Assembly (NCBI GenBank): GCA_963665525.1
Contig: OY762280.1
Coordinates: 3,968,001-4,032,000, forward strand
Source of the DNA: UBA12077 sp963665525
GTDB taxonomy: Bacteria; Bacteroidota; Bacteroidia; Bacteroidales; UBA12077
Direction: 5' to 3'
DNA length: 64,000 nt
Positions 18,151-26,106 of this stretch are shown piece after piece. The position numbers and the translations under genes were made by a program. The notes under the pieces are model-generated. The model had not been told where the DNA came from, made no database searches, and saw only the letters and a list, made by a program, of their open reading frames with translations. The first letter of the stretch is position 1, and every line of letters starts with the position of its first letter.

Positions 18151-20202
18151 TTAGTTATATGTTGGTAAGAAAGAATATTCTTCACCATACTTTAACATTT
18201 GTTTAGTATAGTTATCAGGATATTCAACTTTAATGTCCACGATTTTATCATTTTCCATTACTGGAATTAATTCAGGATTTACAAAACCACCAAATACAGC
18301 ACGGTTCAATTTTGCATATCTCTCTAATAATTCTTTATGTAAATCATAATCAATTTGTACTCCATAATCTTCAACAAGAGCTTCACCAGCTGCATAATCA
18401 CCTTCTGATTTGATTCGTTGAACTTCAGCTAATAATTCACCGAAAATAATTCTTAGTTTTTCGTAATCGTTAATTCTAATATAAGTTTTATCATTACTGG
18501 TATACATTTCAATTACGTTTTCAGCTTTCCCTTTTTCATAAGCCCATTTCGAAATCATTTGACGACCACGCATATGAGCTTGCTCAACATTTTTACCAAG
18601 CTTGATTCTTGCCAACTGACCCATTAATCCATTTAAGATATACGAATCGTATTGTGCTTTGTATGCTTCAGCATCAGGTAATAATCCTAATTCAACCATT
18701 TTAGCATCTGGTAAATAGTACAGACCAAACAAGTCAGCACGTGATTCTTCAAGAGGTGTTTGATATCCTTTTAATGCTCCAGGATCTGTTCCTGGTAATA
18801 ATTGACCACTACCATGACCTACAACCTCATGTAAATCGGTATGTAACATTCCAGTAATGTCAATATATTTTTTGTAACGTTCTTTTACCTCTTCCGATTC
18901 AACAAACTCGTCAAGATAACCTGAACGTCCTCCCTGGCTGTATGAGAAACCAATATTTTTTAAAGTAACAGATTTCGATCCATGATCTTTACGAATCCAA
19001 TCAGCATTTGGCAAGTTAATTCCTAATGGAGAATTTGGATAACAAGCGCCGCCTAACTGCACAACATCAATTACTTTTGCTGTAACACCAGTAACTTTTT
19101 CTTTCTTAAATTGCTTAGCAACCGGAGAATGATCTTCGAACCATTGTGCTTGTTGACCAATAACTTCAGTTAATTCTGTAGCTTTTTCATTTTTAACATT
19201 TACCACTGATTCCCAAGCTGCTTTCATTGCCATTGGATCGTCGTAAACTTCAATAAATCCATTAACATAATCAATTTTTACATCGGTATTACCAGCCCAA
19301 AGAACATTGTATTCGTCCCAAATTTCCAAATCACCAGTTTTATAATATTCAATCAATAATTCAAATTCTTTCGCTTGAGTTTCGTTTTCAGCAACAGTTT
19401 TAGCTTTTTCTAACCAATAAATTATTTTTTGGATAGCAGCTCCGTACATTCCATCAGCAGTGTAAGCAATTTCTTTTACTTTACCATTCTCTTTAACAAC
19501 TTTAGTATTTAAACCATAGCTAATAGGAGTTGGGTCGTTTTTATCAACTATAGCATCGTAATATTTATTAACTTCTTCAAGATTGACACCTTCGTAGAAA
19601 TTACTTGCCGAATTAGCAACAATATCAGTTCCTTTTTCGGATGCTACTTTTTTAGCATATAAATTAGGATCAAACATAATTGGAGTTGCTTTAGTTATTA
19701 ATTCTTCAACAGTTTGATTTTCTTCTAACGGAAGTTTTGATGCATCAGAATTAAGAACTAAATTCTTGAAATACTCTTCGCTAAATTCAGGTAAAAACTT
19801 ATCGGTTGAATAGTGATGATGAATACCTGCCGAGAACCAAACACGTTTGGTATAGTTCATAAATTTGGTAAAATCTTCACTTGTTTTATCGCCAGTATAA
19901 GAAGCAACTATTGCATCTAATGTTCTACGGATAAATAAATTGTGTTTAAAGTTTTGATCAAAAGTAATATCTCTACCACATTTTGCCGCTTCGCTTAAAT
20001 AATATAAGAGCTCTTTTTGGCGTAAATCTAAACTTTCGAAATCAGGAATTTGATAGCGTAAAATTCTGATCTCTTCAAAACGATCAATTTCGTATTGGAA
20101 TTCTCCTTCTTCTGTTTGTGCAGGTTTTTCAACACAACCAGAAATAAATAAACTTGTCATTAATATAAAAATTAAAGAAATGAATGATAAATACTTTTTC
20201 AT
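18151..20202 (-). CDS. Dipeptidyl peptidase III-like (M49) lipoprotein
   Basis: Zinc metallopeptidase of 683 aa in family M49, which removes dipeptides from peptide N-termini. The hallmark zinc motif HEVVGH is at 458-463 and the second motif EESRAD at 485-490, with E486 as the probable third ligand. The N-terminus is a lipoprotein signal (LFISGC), so the enzyme should be exported and membrane-anchored, unlike the cytosolic eukaryotic enzyme. The length fits Bacteroidota members of the family. It is monocistronic, preceded by a perfect -7 element and followed by intergenic palindromes. With the secreted C1 and M28 peptidases nearby it suggests peptide use. Confidence 0.93.
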   Translation of the reverse strand: MKKYLSFISLIFILMTSLFISGCVEKPAQTEEGEFQYEIDRFEEIRILRYQIPDFESLDLRQKELLYYLSEAAKCGRDITFDQNFKHNLFIRRTLDAIVASYTGDKTSEDFTKFMNYTKRVWFSAGIHHHYSTDKFLPEFSEEYFKNLVLNSDASKLPLEENQTVEELITKATPIMFDPNLYAKKVASEKGTDIVANSASNFYEGVNLEEVNKYYDAIVDKNDPTPISYGLNTKVVKENGKVKEIAYTADGMYGAAIQKIIYWLEKAKTVAENETQAKEFELLIEYYKTGDLEIWDEYNVLWAGNTDVKIDYVNGFIEVYDDPMAMKAAWESVVNVKNEKATELTEVIGQQAQWFEDHSPVAKQFKKEKVTGVTAKVIDVVQLGGACYPNSPLGINLPNADWIRKDHGSKSVTLKNIGFSYSQGGRSGYLDEFVESEEVKERYKKYIDITGMLHTDLHEVVGHGSGQLLPGTDPGALKGYQTPLEESRADLFGLYYLPDAKMVELGLLPDAEAYKAQYDSYILNGLMGQLARIKLGKNVEQAHMRGRQMISKWAYEKGKAENVIEMYTSNDKTYIRINDYEKLRIIFGELLAEVQRIKSEGDYAAGEALVEDYGVQIDYDLHKELLERYAKLNRAVFGGFVNPELIPVMENDKIVDIKVEYPDNYTKQMLKYGEEYSFLPTYN

Positions 20203-20284
20203 GGTATAAGGGTTTAGTTATTTAATTTGTTCAATGTTTATAAGACACTATTTTAATTCATTCGTTTAATAGAATAAGATTATA

Positions 20285-20292
20285 CAAAAATA
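20285..20292 (-). promoter_or_regulatory. Predicted -7 promoter element for the DPP III-like gene
   Basis: CAAAAATA on the plus strand reads TATTTTTG on the minus strand, a perfect match to the Bacteroidota -7 consensus TAnnTTTG, about 83 bp before the start codon. No clear -33 TTG was seen. Confidence 0.35.
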
Positions 20293-20396
20293 AGGGTTTT
20301 ATTTAAATCTGGTGGTCATAAAAAGAATTGATCTAAAACAGTTTTTTAGTTGATCTATTGAATGTGCAAAAATATGTTTAATAACACATTATAGTT

Positions 20397-20404
20397 TAAA
20401 TTTG
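20397..20404 (+). promoter_or_regulatory. Predicted -7 promoter element for the 20428 gene
   Basis: TAAATTTG matches TAnnTTTG exactly and lies 23 bp before the GTG start codon. No convincing -33 element was seen. Confidence 0.42.
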
Positions 20405-20427
20405 ATATAGATTAAAAATGGAAAGTT

Positions 20428-20820
20428 GTGACATTAAAAGTTTCTGATATAAAAAAATATTCGATCCGTTTAGCAGAAAAGGGAGAGGTTCTTACCTGGG
20501 TGGGTCCATGCTCTGTTAAAAAAATTGAGAGTAATGAGATTCCACTAGATGGAAGAAAATACGAATGTGGTGGTACTATTTATTTAGCTAATGGATTGGA
20601 TTTACAAGCAAGTTTTAGAATTAAAAAATCAAATGATCCTATGCTTATTGAAGATACCATTTATACTAAGATTGATGAAGTATGGTATAAATTAGGGGAA
20701 CCTGATTTTTATTCTAAAACAGAACTGGATAAAGAAGATGTTTTTCCGATAGAATGGGAACCTGATACGCCAATTGAAAATTTAGGTAAGGGTCCATTTA
20801 AAATGGATTTTAAGGGTTAG
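20428..20820 (+). CDS. Hypothetical protein, 130 aa
   Basis: I do not recognise this protein. It is small and soluble, with no signal peptide or membrane helix, and mixed beta-rich sequence (for example KYECGGTIYLANGLDLQASFRIKK and DTIYTKIDEVWYKLGEPDFYS). The GTG start is used because the frame is open for only a few codons upstream and the nearby ATG at 20418 is in another frame and stops quickly. A perfect -7 promoter element lies 23 bp upstream and a terminator follows the stop, so it looks like a real single-gene unit. The regular phase and length support coding. Confidence 0.68.
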   Translation: MTLKVSDIKKYSIRLAEKGEVLTWVGPCSVKKIESNEIPLDGRKYECGGTIYLANGLDLQASFRIKKSNDPMLIEDTIYTKIDEVWYKLGEPDFYSKTELDKEDVFPIEWEPDTPIENLGKGPFKMDFKG

Positions 20821-20834
20821 CAAATTCTTAGAAT

Positions 20835-20876
20835 AAAAGAAGATCTCTGTAATTAAGAAATCTTCTTTTTTTTTAT
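20835..20876. terminator. Terminator between convergent genes
   Basis: AAAAGAAGAT (20835-20844) pairs with ATCTTCTTTT (20860-20869), loop of 15 bases, followed by a long T-run. It ends the 20428 gene and may also serve the minus-strand operon ending at 20878. Confidence 0.75.
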
Positions 20877-20877
20877 T

Positions 20878-21270
20878 TTATTCTAATGTCTTGATTTTAT
20901 TCCTGAATAAGAACCAAATAAGACAGGTAACTAAGAATAGAAATAAAGCATAAAGTGGTGCAATAAGAGAAACTCTTAATCCTCCAACAACCAAAGCTGG
21001 TGAAATATCTCCTGCATTTTGAATGGCTAAAAATGCTCCATACATTCCTAACATTCGATAAAACCACGAAAAAAGAAATCCAAAGGCACCAATAAAAAGG
21101 ATAGTAGAATTAAATTTATTAAGTTTTTTTAAATCTTTATTATCTGACTTATAAACTTGCATGAATCTTACAATACAGAAGATAACCAATATCCACATGA
21201 TATAATGTAGTGTCATGAAGAATGGTCCTCCTTCCATAAAATGTCCTTTAAATAAACTTGCTACTGACAT
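20878..21270 (-). CDS. Small membrane protein, MotA/TolQ/ExbB-like
   Basis: Integral membrane protein of 130 aa with three hydrophobic helices (about 20-36, 54-80, 98-122). The stretch from GAFGFLFSWFYRMLGMYGAFLAI through AGDISPALVVGGLRVSLIAPLYA resembles the conserved MotA/TolQ/ExbB proton-channel core, where a GLLGTV-like helix, a loop with a GGI-type motif and a last helix occur in this order. It is shorter than true ExbB proteins. It is the last gene of a three-gene operon with an SPFH protein and a GntR regulator. A partner ExbD/TolR is absent, so a function as an energising channel is uncertain. Confidence 0.65.
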   Translation of the reverse strand: MSVASLFKGHFMEGGPFFMTLHYIMWILVIFCIVRFMQVYKSDNKDLKKLNKFNSTILFIGAFGFLFSWFYRMLGMYGAFLAIQNAGDISPALVVGGLRVSLIAPLYALFLFLVTCLIWFLFRNKIKTLE

Positions 21271-21343
21271 AATTTTTAGTTTTAGATATGTAGTCTACTT
21301 AAAACGTAGACCACAGAATGGTTAATAATAAGGTAATTTTAAA

Positions 21344-22231
21344 TTATTTTGCTTCGTTGGTTTTGGCTAGAGATACTAAACCTCCCATAGCTCCAAGGTT
21401 CATTGAATCAAGAGCTGAACTAGGAACAATAACCATTGATCCTTTTTCTTTTAAACCTTCGAATAACATATTCATTCCACGAAGTTGCAATGCAACAGGA
21501 TTATCTGCATATTGCTCACTTGCTTTGGCAAATTTTTCTGCGATCTCTGTTTCGGCAGTTCCCAGAATAACTCTTGCTCTGCGTTCTCTTTCTGCTTGTG
21601 CTTCTTTACTCATGGCATCAGCTAGGGCTTGTGGAATAACAATATCTTTTATACCAACAGTTTGACAGGTTATTCCCCAAGGATTGGTGTTGTGATCAAG
21701 AATTTTTTGCAAATCATCGGCTATTTTATCTCTCTCCTGAAGTAAATCGGCTAACTCGTGTTTCCCAATAATATCGCGCAATCCGGTTTGTGCAATATAA
21801 GATATGGCTTTAACATATTCTTGTACTTCAAGAGCAGCTTTTTCTACATCCCAAACAGTCCAGTAAACTACAGCATCAACATTTACAGGAACTGTGTCTT
21901 TGGTTAAGGTTTGATCGGCCATAAAATCGGTTACCCGAACACGTTGGTCAATGTAGGTGTCAATTTTATCTACAATAGGAATAATCATGAAAGGACCTGG
22001 ACCTTTTAAGCCCTGATATTTACCAAGACGCAATACAACAGCTTTTTCCCATTGATCTGCAATGTGAATGGAGCATGCAATGAACAAAGAAAGTAGGATT
22101 GAGGGAACCAAAATAGAAATATTAATAATCTCTAAAAAATATAATCCAAACGATACAGTCAATAAAATAATAAGTACTGTAATAGAAATTGGATTAAGAA
22201 AGCTTTTAGTAATCGTTTGTTTCGTTTTCAT
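21344..22231 (-). CDS. Slipin-type SPFH/band 7 membrane protein
   Basis: Stomatin-like (slipin) protein of 295 aa. Two N-terminal hydrophobic segments (about 13-33 and 37-55) precede an SPFH/band 7 domain with the typical opening EKAVVLRLGKYQGLKGPGPF and later the TVPVNVDAVVYWTV and GLRDIIGKHELADLL segments. An alanine- and glutamate-rich C-terminal helix (AQAERERRARVILGTAETE) drives oligomerisation in this family. SPFH proteins form large membrane assemblies that organise lipids or guard membrane proteases. No NfeD-type partner or protease is next to it. Instead its operon carries an ExbB-like protein and a YtrA-type regulator, which point to a membrane-stress role. Confidence 0.92.
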   Translation of the reverse strand: MKTKQTITKSFLNPISITVLIILLTVSFGLYFLEIINISILVPSILLSLFIACSIHIADQWEKAVVLRLGKYQGLKGPGPFMIIPIVDKIDTYIDQRVRVTDFMADQTLTKDTVPVNVDAVVYWTVWDVEKAALEVQEYVKAISYIAQTGLRDIIGKHELADLLQERDKIADDLQKILDHNTNPWGITCQTVGIKDIVIPQALADAMSKEAQAERERRARVILGTAETEIAEKFAKASEQYADNPVALQLRGMNMLFEGLKEKGSMVIVPSSALDSMNLGAMGGLVSLAKTNEAK

Positions 22232-22278
22232 AATTTTTAGATTTAACTTGCTTGTAAAATAATTACGGGCATTGTCTC

Positions 22279-22647
22279 TTATTTTTGTTTTTGTAGTTCG
22301 TTTATAATATCGTTTACTGAGAATCCATAGCTATACGCTATTGTACAAAACTCATGACATATTTCTTTTAGTTTTTCATTTCTTTCTTTTTCGGAAATTT
22401 GAATTTCTATTGTAGAAATAAAAGTGCCTGTGCCTTGTTGGGTTTCAAGAATATTTTGTATTTCAAGCTCTTTATAAGCTTTTGCGACTGTATTTAAGTT
22501 AACTTTTAAATCAACAGCCAAAGCTCGTACTGTAGGTAGTTGCTCTCCAATTTTTAAATTACCACTGGCAATACCAAATTTTATCTGATCGATAATTTGT
22601 CGGTAAAATGGAGTTCCTGCTTTTGGGTCTAATTTAAATTGAATCAT
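22279..22647 (-). CDS. GntR-family regulator, YtrA type
   Basis: Repressor-type regulator of 122 aa. The N-terminal winged helix-turn-helix (about 8-75) shows the GntR signature (PFYRQIIDQIKFGIASGNLKIGEQLPTVRALA, then LNTVAKAYKELE). The short C-terminal helical tail marks the YtrA subfamily, which commonly controls ABC transporter and cell-envelope-stress operons. It is first in an operon with the SPFH and ExbB-like genes and probably autoregulates it. A good Bacteroidota promoter lies 35 bp upstream. The effector is unknown. Confidence 0.92.
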   Translation of the reverse strand: MIQFKLDPKAGTPFYRQIIDQIKFGIASGNLKIGEQLPTVRALAVDLKVNLNTVAKAYKELEIQNILETQQGTGTFISTIEIQISEKERNEKLKEICHEFCTIAYSYGFSVNDIINELQKQK

Positions 22648-22681
22648 TGTTCTATTATATTATTGTCATATAAGAATAGTA

Positions 22682-22712
22682 CAAACATACAAGATAAATT
22701 AATTCATGTCAA
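22682..22712 (-). promoter_or_regulatory. Promoter of the gntR-SPFH operon
   Basis: On the minus strand, TTG (22712-22710) is followed by a 20-bp spacer and TATGTTTG (22689-22682). Both elements and the spacing match the Bacteroidota promoter consensus TTTG-N19-21-TAnnTTTG. The -7 element lies 35 bp before the start codon. Confidence 0.65.
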
Positions 22713-22769
22713 GTTTTTTTGAATGTTTTTTTGATTAAGATTCTGAGGATACTATAGATAGAGGTGTTT

Positions 22770-22805
22770 AAAAAAAGAAATCACCACTAAATTATTGTGA
22801 TGATC
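22770..22805 (-). terminator. Terminator at the end of the sulfur operon
   Basis: On the minus strand the arm GAGATCATCAC pairs with GTGGTGATTTC (9 of 11 pairs plus wobble) and is followed by seven T residues (plus-strand A-run at 22770-22776). It lies about 30 bp after the stop of the last gene of the locus. Confidence 0.65.
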
Positions 22806-22835
22806 TCCTTTTAACTAAATAAACAACTAAATTAA

Positions 22836-23885
22836 TTATGTGGTTTTAATTAATTTATCGAAATACATTGCAAACGAGCGATATAAAAAGTGAGTCCATT
22901 TACCAAACGGAACTATTATTACAGCCCACTGTACAAGAACTATTAAATGGAATAAATACATCCAAAGGTTGTTTTCGATAATATTTAAATCGATAAAAAC
23001 TCTTACAATAAATGCTGTTAATCCCATTAAGAATAGCCAGATTACAAAAAACCAGTCCGATGGTTGTGAGAACTTGTTTACTTCTCTGTTTTTTCTAATT
23101 CTTCCAATCATAAATATGAATGTAATTGCAAAAATTGCAATACTTTCAATATATCCTAAAAGAATAATAAACATGTTTTCTGTCCCAAACCAATCTAGAA
23201 CAACGGTAGTAAAAAGTAAAGCCAGATAACCAAATACAAGTATCATATGCATTAGCCAACGTCTATAACTATCGTCGCAACCCAAAGTTCGCTTTTGAGT
23301 AAACATATGAATAAACAGTTCTTTGGCTGTTAACAGATAGGTTTTAAATTTTACTTTTTTGCCTGGTTTTAATATTACAAACCACCACATTCGTGCTAAG
23401 TTAGGAATAAGTATAACTGCAAAAACAGCAGCAATAGCAAGCATTTCGAATGTATGTCCAAAGTGCATAATTGCTTCGGTATTAAAATTTAGTTTAAAAC
23501 TAAACCAAATAACTGCGATAGCAGTAGCAATAAATGCAAACAGACTAAAAAATAATGATTTGTATAATAGACCCGATAAACCGGTCCAGTCGTATTTTGC
23601 AGTAAGCCATCTTCTTAACGACATCATTAATTCGCCAGGATTAGCTTCTCGCGGACAAGTACTTGCACAATCGCCGCAATAATAACATAACCAAGGATCT
23701 AATGATGATGTAATTTTCTGATCTAACCCAAGAACACTGGCACGCACCATTTTTCGTGGGAAAGAATTGTCTTTATCAGATAAGCTGCATACAGCAGTAC
23801 AATTCCCGCAATTATAACACGCATTAAAATCGTTGTTACCGTATTTGAAGATTTCTTTTGCAAATTTAGGATTTATTCTTGCCAT
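22836..23885 (-). CDS. QmoC-like membrane subunit: HdrC iron-sulfur domain fused to cytochrome b
   Basis: Protein of 349 aa with two parts. The N-terminal part has two [4Fe-4S] motifs, C23/C26/C29/C33 (CYNCGNCTAVC) and C67/C70/C73/C77 (CYYCGDCASTCP), as in HdrC. The C-terminal part (about 105-340) has five or six membrane helices with several histidines, in the style of HdrE/NarI cytochrome b (candidate heme ligands in MHFGHTF, RWLMHM and FHLIVLVQW). This is the layout of QmoC, which links the menaquinone pool to cytoplasmic Hdr-like proteins. It has no CCG (HdrB) domain, so it carries electrons but lacks the disulfide-reducing site of heterodisulfide reductase. Last gene of the locus, 5 bp from a small regulator. 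Confidence 0.88.
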   Translation of the reverse strand: MARINPKFAKEIFKYGNNDFNACYNCGNCTAVCSLSDKDNSFPRKMVRASVLGLDQKITSSLDPWLCYYCGDCASTCPREANPGELMMSLRRWLTAKYDWTGLSGLLYKSLFFSLFAFIATAIAVIWFSFKLNFNTEAIMHFGHTFEMLAIAAVFAVILIPNLARMWWFVILKPGKKVKFKTYLLTAKELFIHMFTQKRTLGCDDSYRRWLMHMILVFGYLALLFTTVVLDWFGTENMFIILLGYIESIAIFAITFIFMIGRIRKNREVNKFSQPSDWFFVIWLFLMGLTAFIVRVFIDLNIIENNLWMYLFHLIVLVQWAVIIVPFGKWTHFLYRSFAMYFDKLIKTT

Positions 23886-23890
23886 ATGAT

Positions 23891-24169
23891 TTACTTTTTC
23901 AATTTGTAAAAATAGTATTCATCCATATCATCAATTTCCCCGGTTTCAATACTTCCGTATTTTTGCAAAGTCATTAAATGATAGGTGACTATATCAAAAG
24001 GAATACCTGTTTCTTTAGCAATTTGAGGAATGGTTTTATCTTCCGCTTCGAGAGCTTTCAGGATTTGTTTTTTTATCCTGTTAAACTCTTTCATTTTTTC
24101 TTTTACTTCATCGGAAACTTTCCTCGTTTTCTTAATAATGTCTATTGTTTTTTCCATAATATCTTGCAT
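23891..24169 (-). CDS. Small winged-helix protein inside the Hdr/Qmo-like operon
   Basis: Protein of 92 aa. An N-terminal charged helix (ARK-rich, about 1-40) leads into a winged helix-turn-helix with the recognisable sequence TIPQIAKETGIPFDIVTYHLMTLQKYG (about 45-72), as in ArsR/MarR-like and other HTH domains. A short tail follows. The gene sits between the hdrA-like and qmoC-like genes with gaps of 2 and 5 bp, so it is co-transcribed and translationally close. It may regulate the operon, but a structural role cannot be excluded. It lacks cysteines, so it would not sense redox through thiols. Confidence 0.78.
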   Translation of the reverse strand: MQDIMEKTIDIIKKTRKVSDEVKEKMKEFNRIKKQILKALEAEDKTIPQIAKETGIPFDIVTYHLMTLQKYGSIETGEIDDMDEYYFYKLKK

Positions 24170-24171
24170 TA

Positions 24172-26106
24172 TTAATCAATTAAAGCTTCAATCATACTTT
24201 CCATTTCTTTGTCTGTGTATCCAATTAAGTCAATTGCATTTTCAGGACAAACAGGTAAGCACATTCCGCATCCTTTACATAATGATTTATTTACAACAGC
24301 AACCTCTTTACCATCGGTTGTAGTTTTTGAAATAGCATCGTACGGACAAGCGTTAGAGCAGTTATCACACCACGAACATTTATCGTTATGAATAACGGCC
24401 ATGGTTGGTTCAAGTTCAATTTCGCCTAAGCTAACCAAAGAGTTTGCTTTAGATGCAGCCGATAGTGCCGATTTTACCGATTCGGTAATATTTAAAGGAG
24501 CCTGACAAGCACCTGAAATTAATACTCCATCGATAACGGTTTCTACAGGACGTAGCTTAGGATGTATTTCGTTAAAGAATTTATCTCTACCAACAGGAAC
24601 TTTAAGTAAGTTAACAATGCCTTCGTATTCTCTAGGAACCATTCCGGTTACTAAAACAACTAAATCAGCATTAATTTCTACTTCTTCGTTGTCGGTTAAA
24701 ATATCTTTAATTTTAACTATAGTTTCGTTGCCAACATATTGAACTTCCGGAGGAGAATCTTCGAAAGATTGTAAGAAAATATCGCCAGCTTCGGATGCTT
24801 GATGATAAAGTTTCTCTTGCTTTCCGTAAGTTCTTATTCCACGGTTAAAATGGAAGTTATTAATGTTTGGATATTTTTCTTTAACAAGAATCGCGGTATG
24901 AATTGCTGATGTACAGCAATAACGCGAGCAATATTTATTAGGCCCATCAACCTGACGACTACCAACACAATAGATGTAAGCTATATTTTTAACTTCTTGA
25001 TGATTGTATAATAATTTATCATTATTAAGTTCAATTAATCGCTTAAATTGCTGAAGTGTAATTACATTACTTACCTCATGGTATCCAAATTCGCCTTTTT
25101 CAGGTTCATAAGGGTTAAATCCGGTACAAAGCTGAATAGCTCCAACAGTAATTTCTGTTTCGGTTTCAGTTTGTTCAAGATCAATATCATCGCATATGGC
25201 CACACATTCGCCACATTTAGTACAAGCTTTATAATCAATTGCAGGAATTTCAGGAAACTCACTACAGTAGTTTTTAAAAATAGCTTTACGTTTTGTGATG
25301 TTAAAATTGAAATCGTCATCAACCTCAACAGGGCATACTTCAATAGCTTTTTGGAACTTCTCTTTATCAAGTTTGCAATCGGGTTTAATATAGCGTGGAA
25401 TAGTTTTTAATTTAAGACTATATTCTCCAACACTACCTTTTTTCTCAGCAATTTCGGTTCCGGTATAAAGCGTAATTTTTGGATGAGAAATAATTTCATT
25501 GTATAAACGAGATACTACTTCTTGTCCGGTTTCATTAGTTGTAAACAATACGTTCCATTGAGAGGTACGACCACCAACAAAATGTTCGCGCTCAATTAAA
25601 TGAACAGTCGTTCCCATTTCGGCAAGTTCCAAAGCAGCACGCATTCCTGCAATACCAGCACCAACAACAGCAATGGCATTTTGCGATGGAATTTTAACAG
25701 GAGTAAGTTCTTTTGAATATTTTACTCTTTCAATTCCTCCCTGAACTAATTTTATGGCCTTTTCGGTTGCCATTGGGGCATTATCGGAATGTGCCCAGGA
25801 GCCTTGTTCACGGATATTAACCTGAACGTAATTGTAAGGATTTAACCCGGCGCGTATCGCTACATTTCTAAATGTAAACAAGTGTAATTTTGGAGAACAA
25901 GATGCAACAACTATAGCATCCAAACTTTGTTCTTTGATATCGTTAGCAATTTCTTGTTGTGTGGAATCGGCACAGGCAAACATGGTTGTTTTTGCCAGTG
26001 TAACTCCTTCAACTTTTGCGGCAGCTTCTTTTACTTTTTCAACATCTACATAGTCGGAAATATTCGAGCCGCACATGCATACATATACTCCAATTTTATT
26101 TTTCAT
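24172..26106 (-). CDS. hdrA: HdrA-like flavoprotein with iron-sulfur clusters (full length)
   Basis: Cytoplasmic electron-transfer flavoprotein of 644 aa, close in layout to the HdrA subunit of heterodisulfide reductase. It has the N-terminal HdrA extension (GVYVCMCGSNISDYVDVEKV), an FAD-binding GAGIAG motif at 149-154, a middle cluster motif CTKCGECVAIC, and two C-terminal [4Fe-4S] motifs CSWCDNCSNACP and CKGCGMCLPVCP. The family can bifurcate or relay electrons from FAD to a disulfide-type substrate, normally with HdrB, which is absent here. It overlaps the next gene upstream (QmoA-like) by 11 bp. Canonical QmoB is an HdrA-MvhD fusion. Here the MvhD-like piece is a separate gene upstream, so this is the HdrA half. 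Confidence 0.92.
   Translation of the reverse strand: MKNKIGVYVCMCGSNISDYVDVEKVKEAAAKVEGVTLAKTTMFACADSTQQEIANDIKEQSLDAIVVASCSPKLHLFTFRNVAIRAGLNPYNYVQVNIREQGSWAHSDNAPMATEKAIKLVQGGIERVKYSKELTPVKIPSQNAIAVVGAGIAGMRAALELAEMGTTVHLIEREHFVGGRTSQWNVLFTTNETGQEVVSRLYNEIISHPKITLYTGTEIAEKKGSVGEYSLKLKTIPRYIKPDCKLDKEKFQKAIEVCPVEVDDDFNFNITKRKAIFKNYCSEFPEIPAIDYKACTKCGECVAICDDIDLEQTETETEITVGAIQLCTGFNPYEPEKGEFGYHEVSNVITLQQFKRLIELNNDKLLYNHQEVKNIAYIYCVGSRQVDGPNKYCSRYCCTSAIHTAILVKEKYPNINNFHFNRGIRTYGKQEKLYHQASEAGDIFLQSFEDSPPEVQYVGNETIVKIKDILTDNEEVEINADLVVLVTGMVPREYEGIVNLLKVPVGRDKFFNEIHPKLRPVETVIDGVLISGACQAPLNITESVKSALSAASKANSLVSLGEIELEPTMAVIHNDKCSWCDNCSNACPYDAISKTTTDGKEVAVVNKSLCKGCGMCLPVCPENAIDLIGYTDKEMESMIEALID

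Noticed and set aside
25048..25410. 120-aa plus-strand frame in the HdrA-like gene
   Set aside because: Lies opposite a clear HdrA sequence with conserved cysteine motifs. It is a mirror frame.
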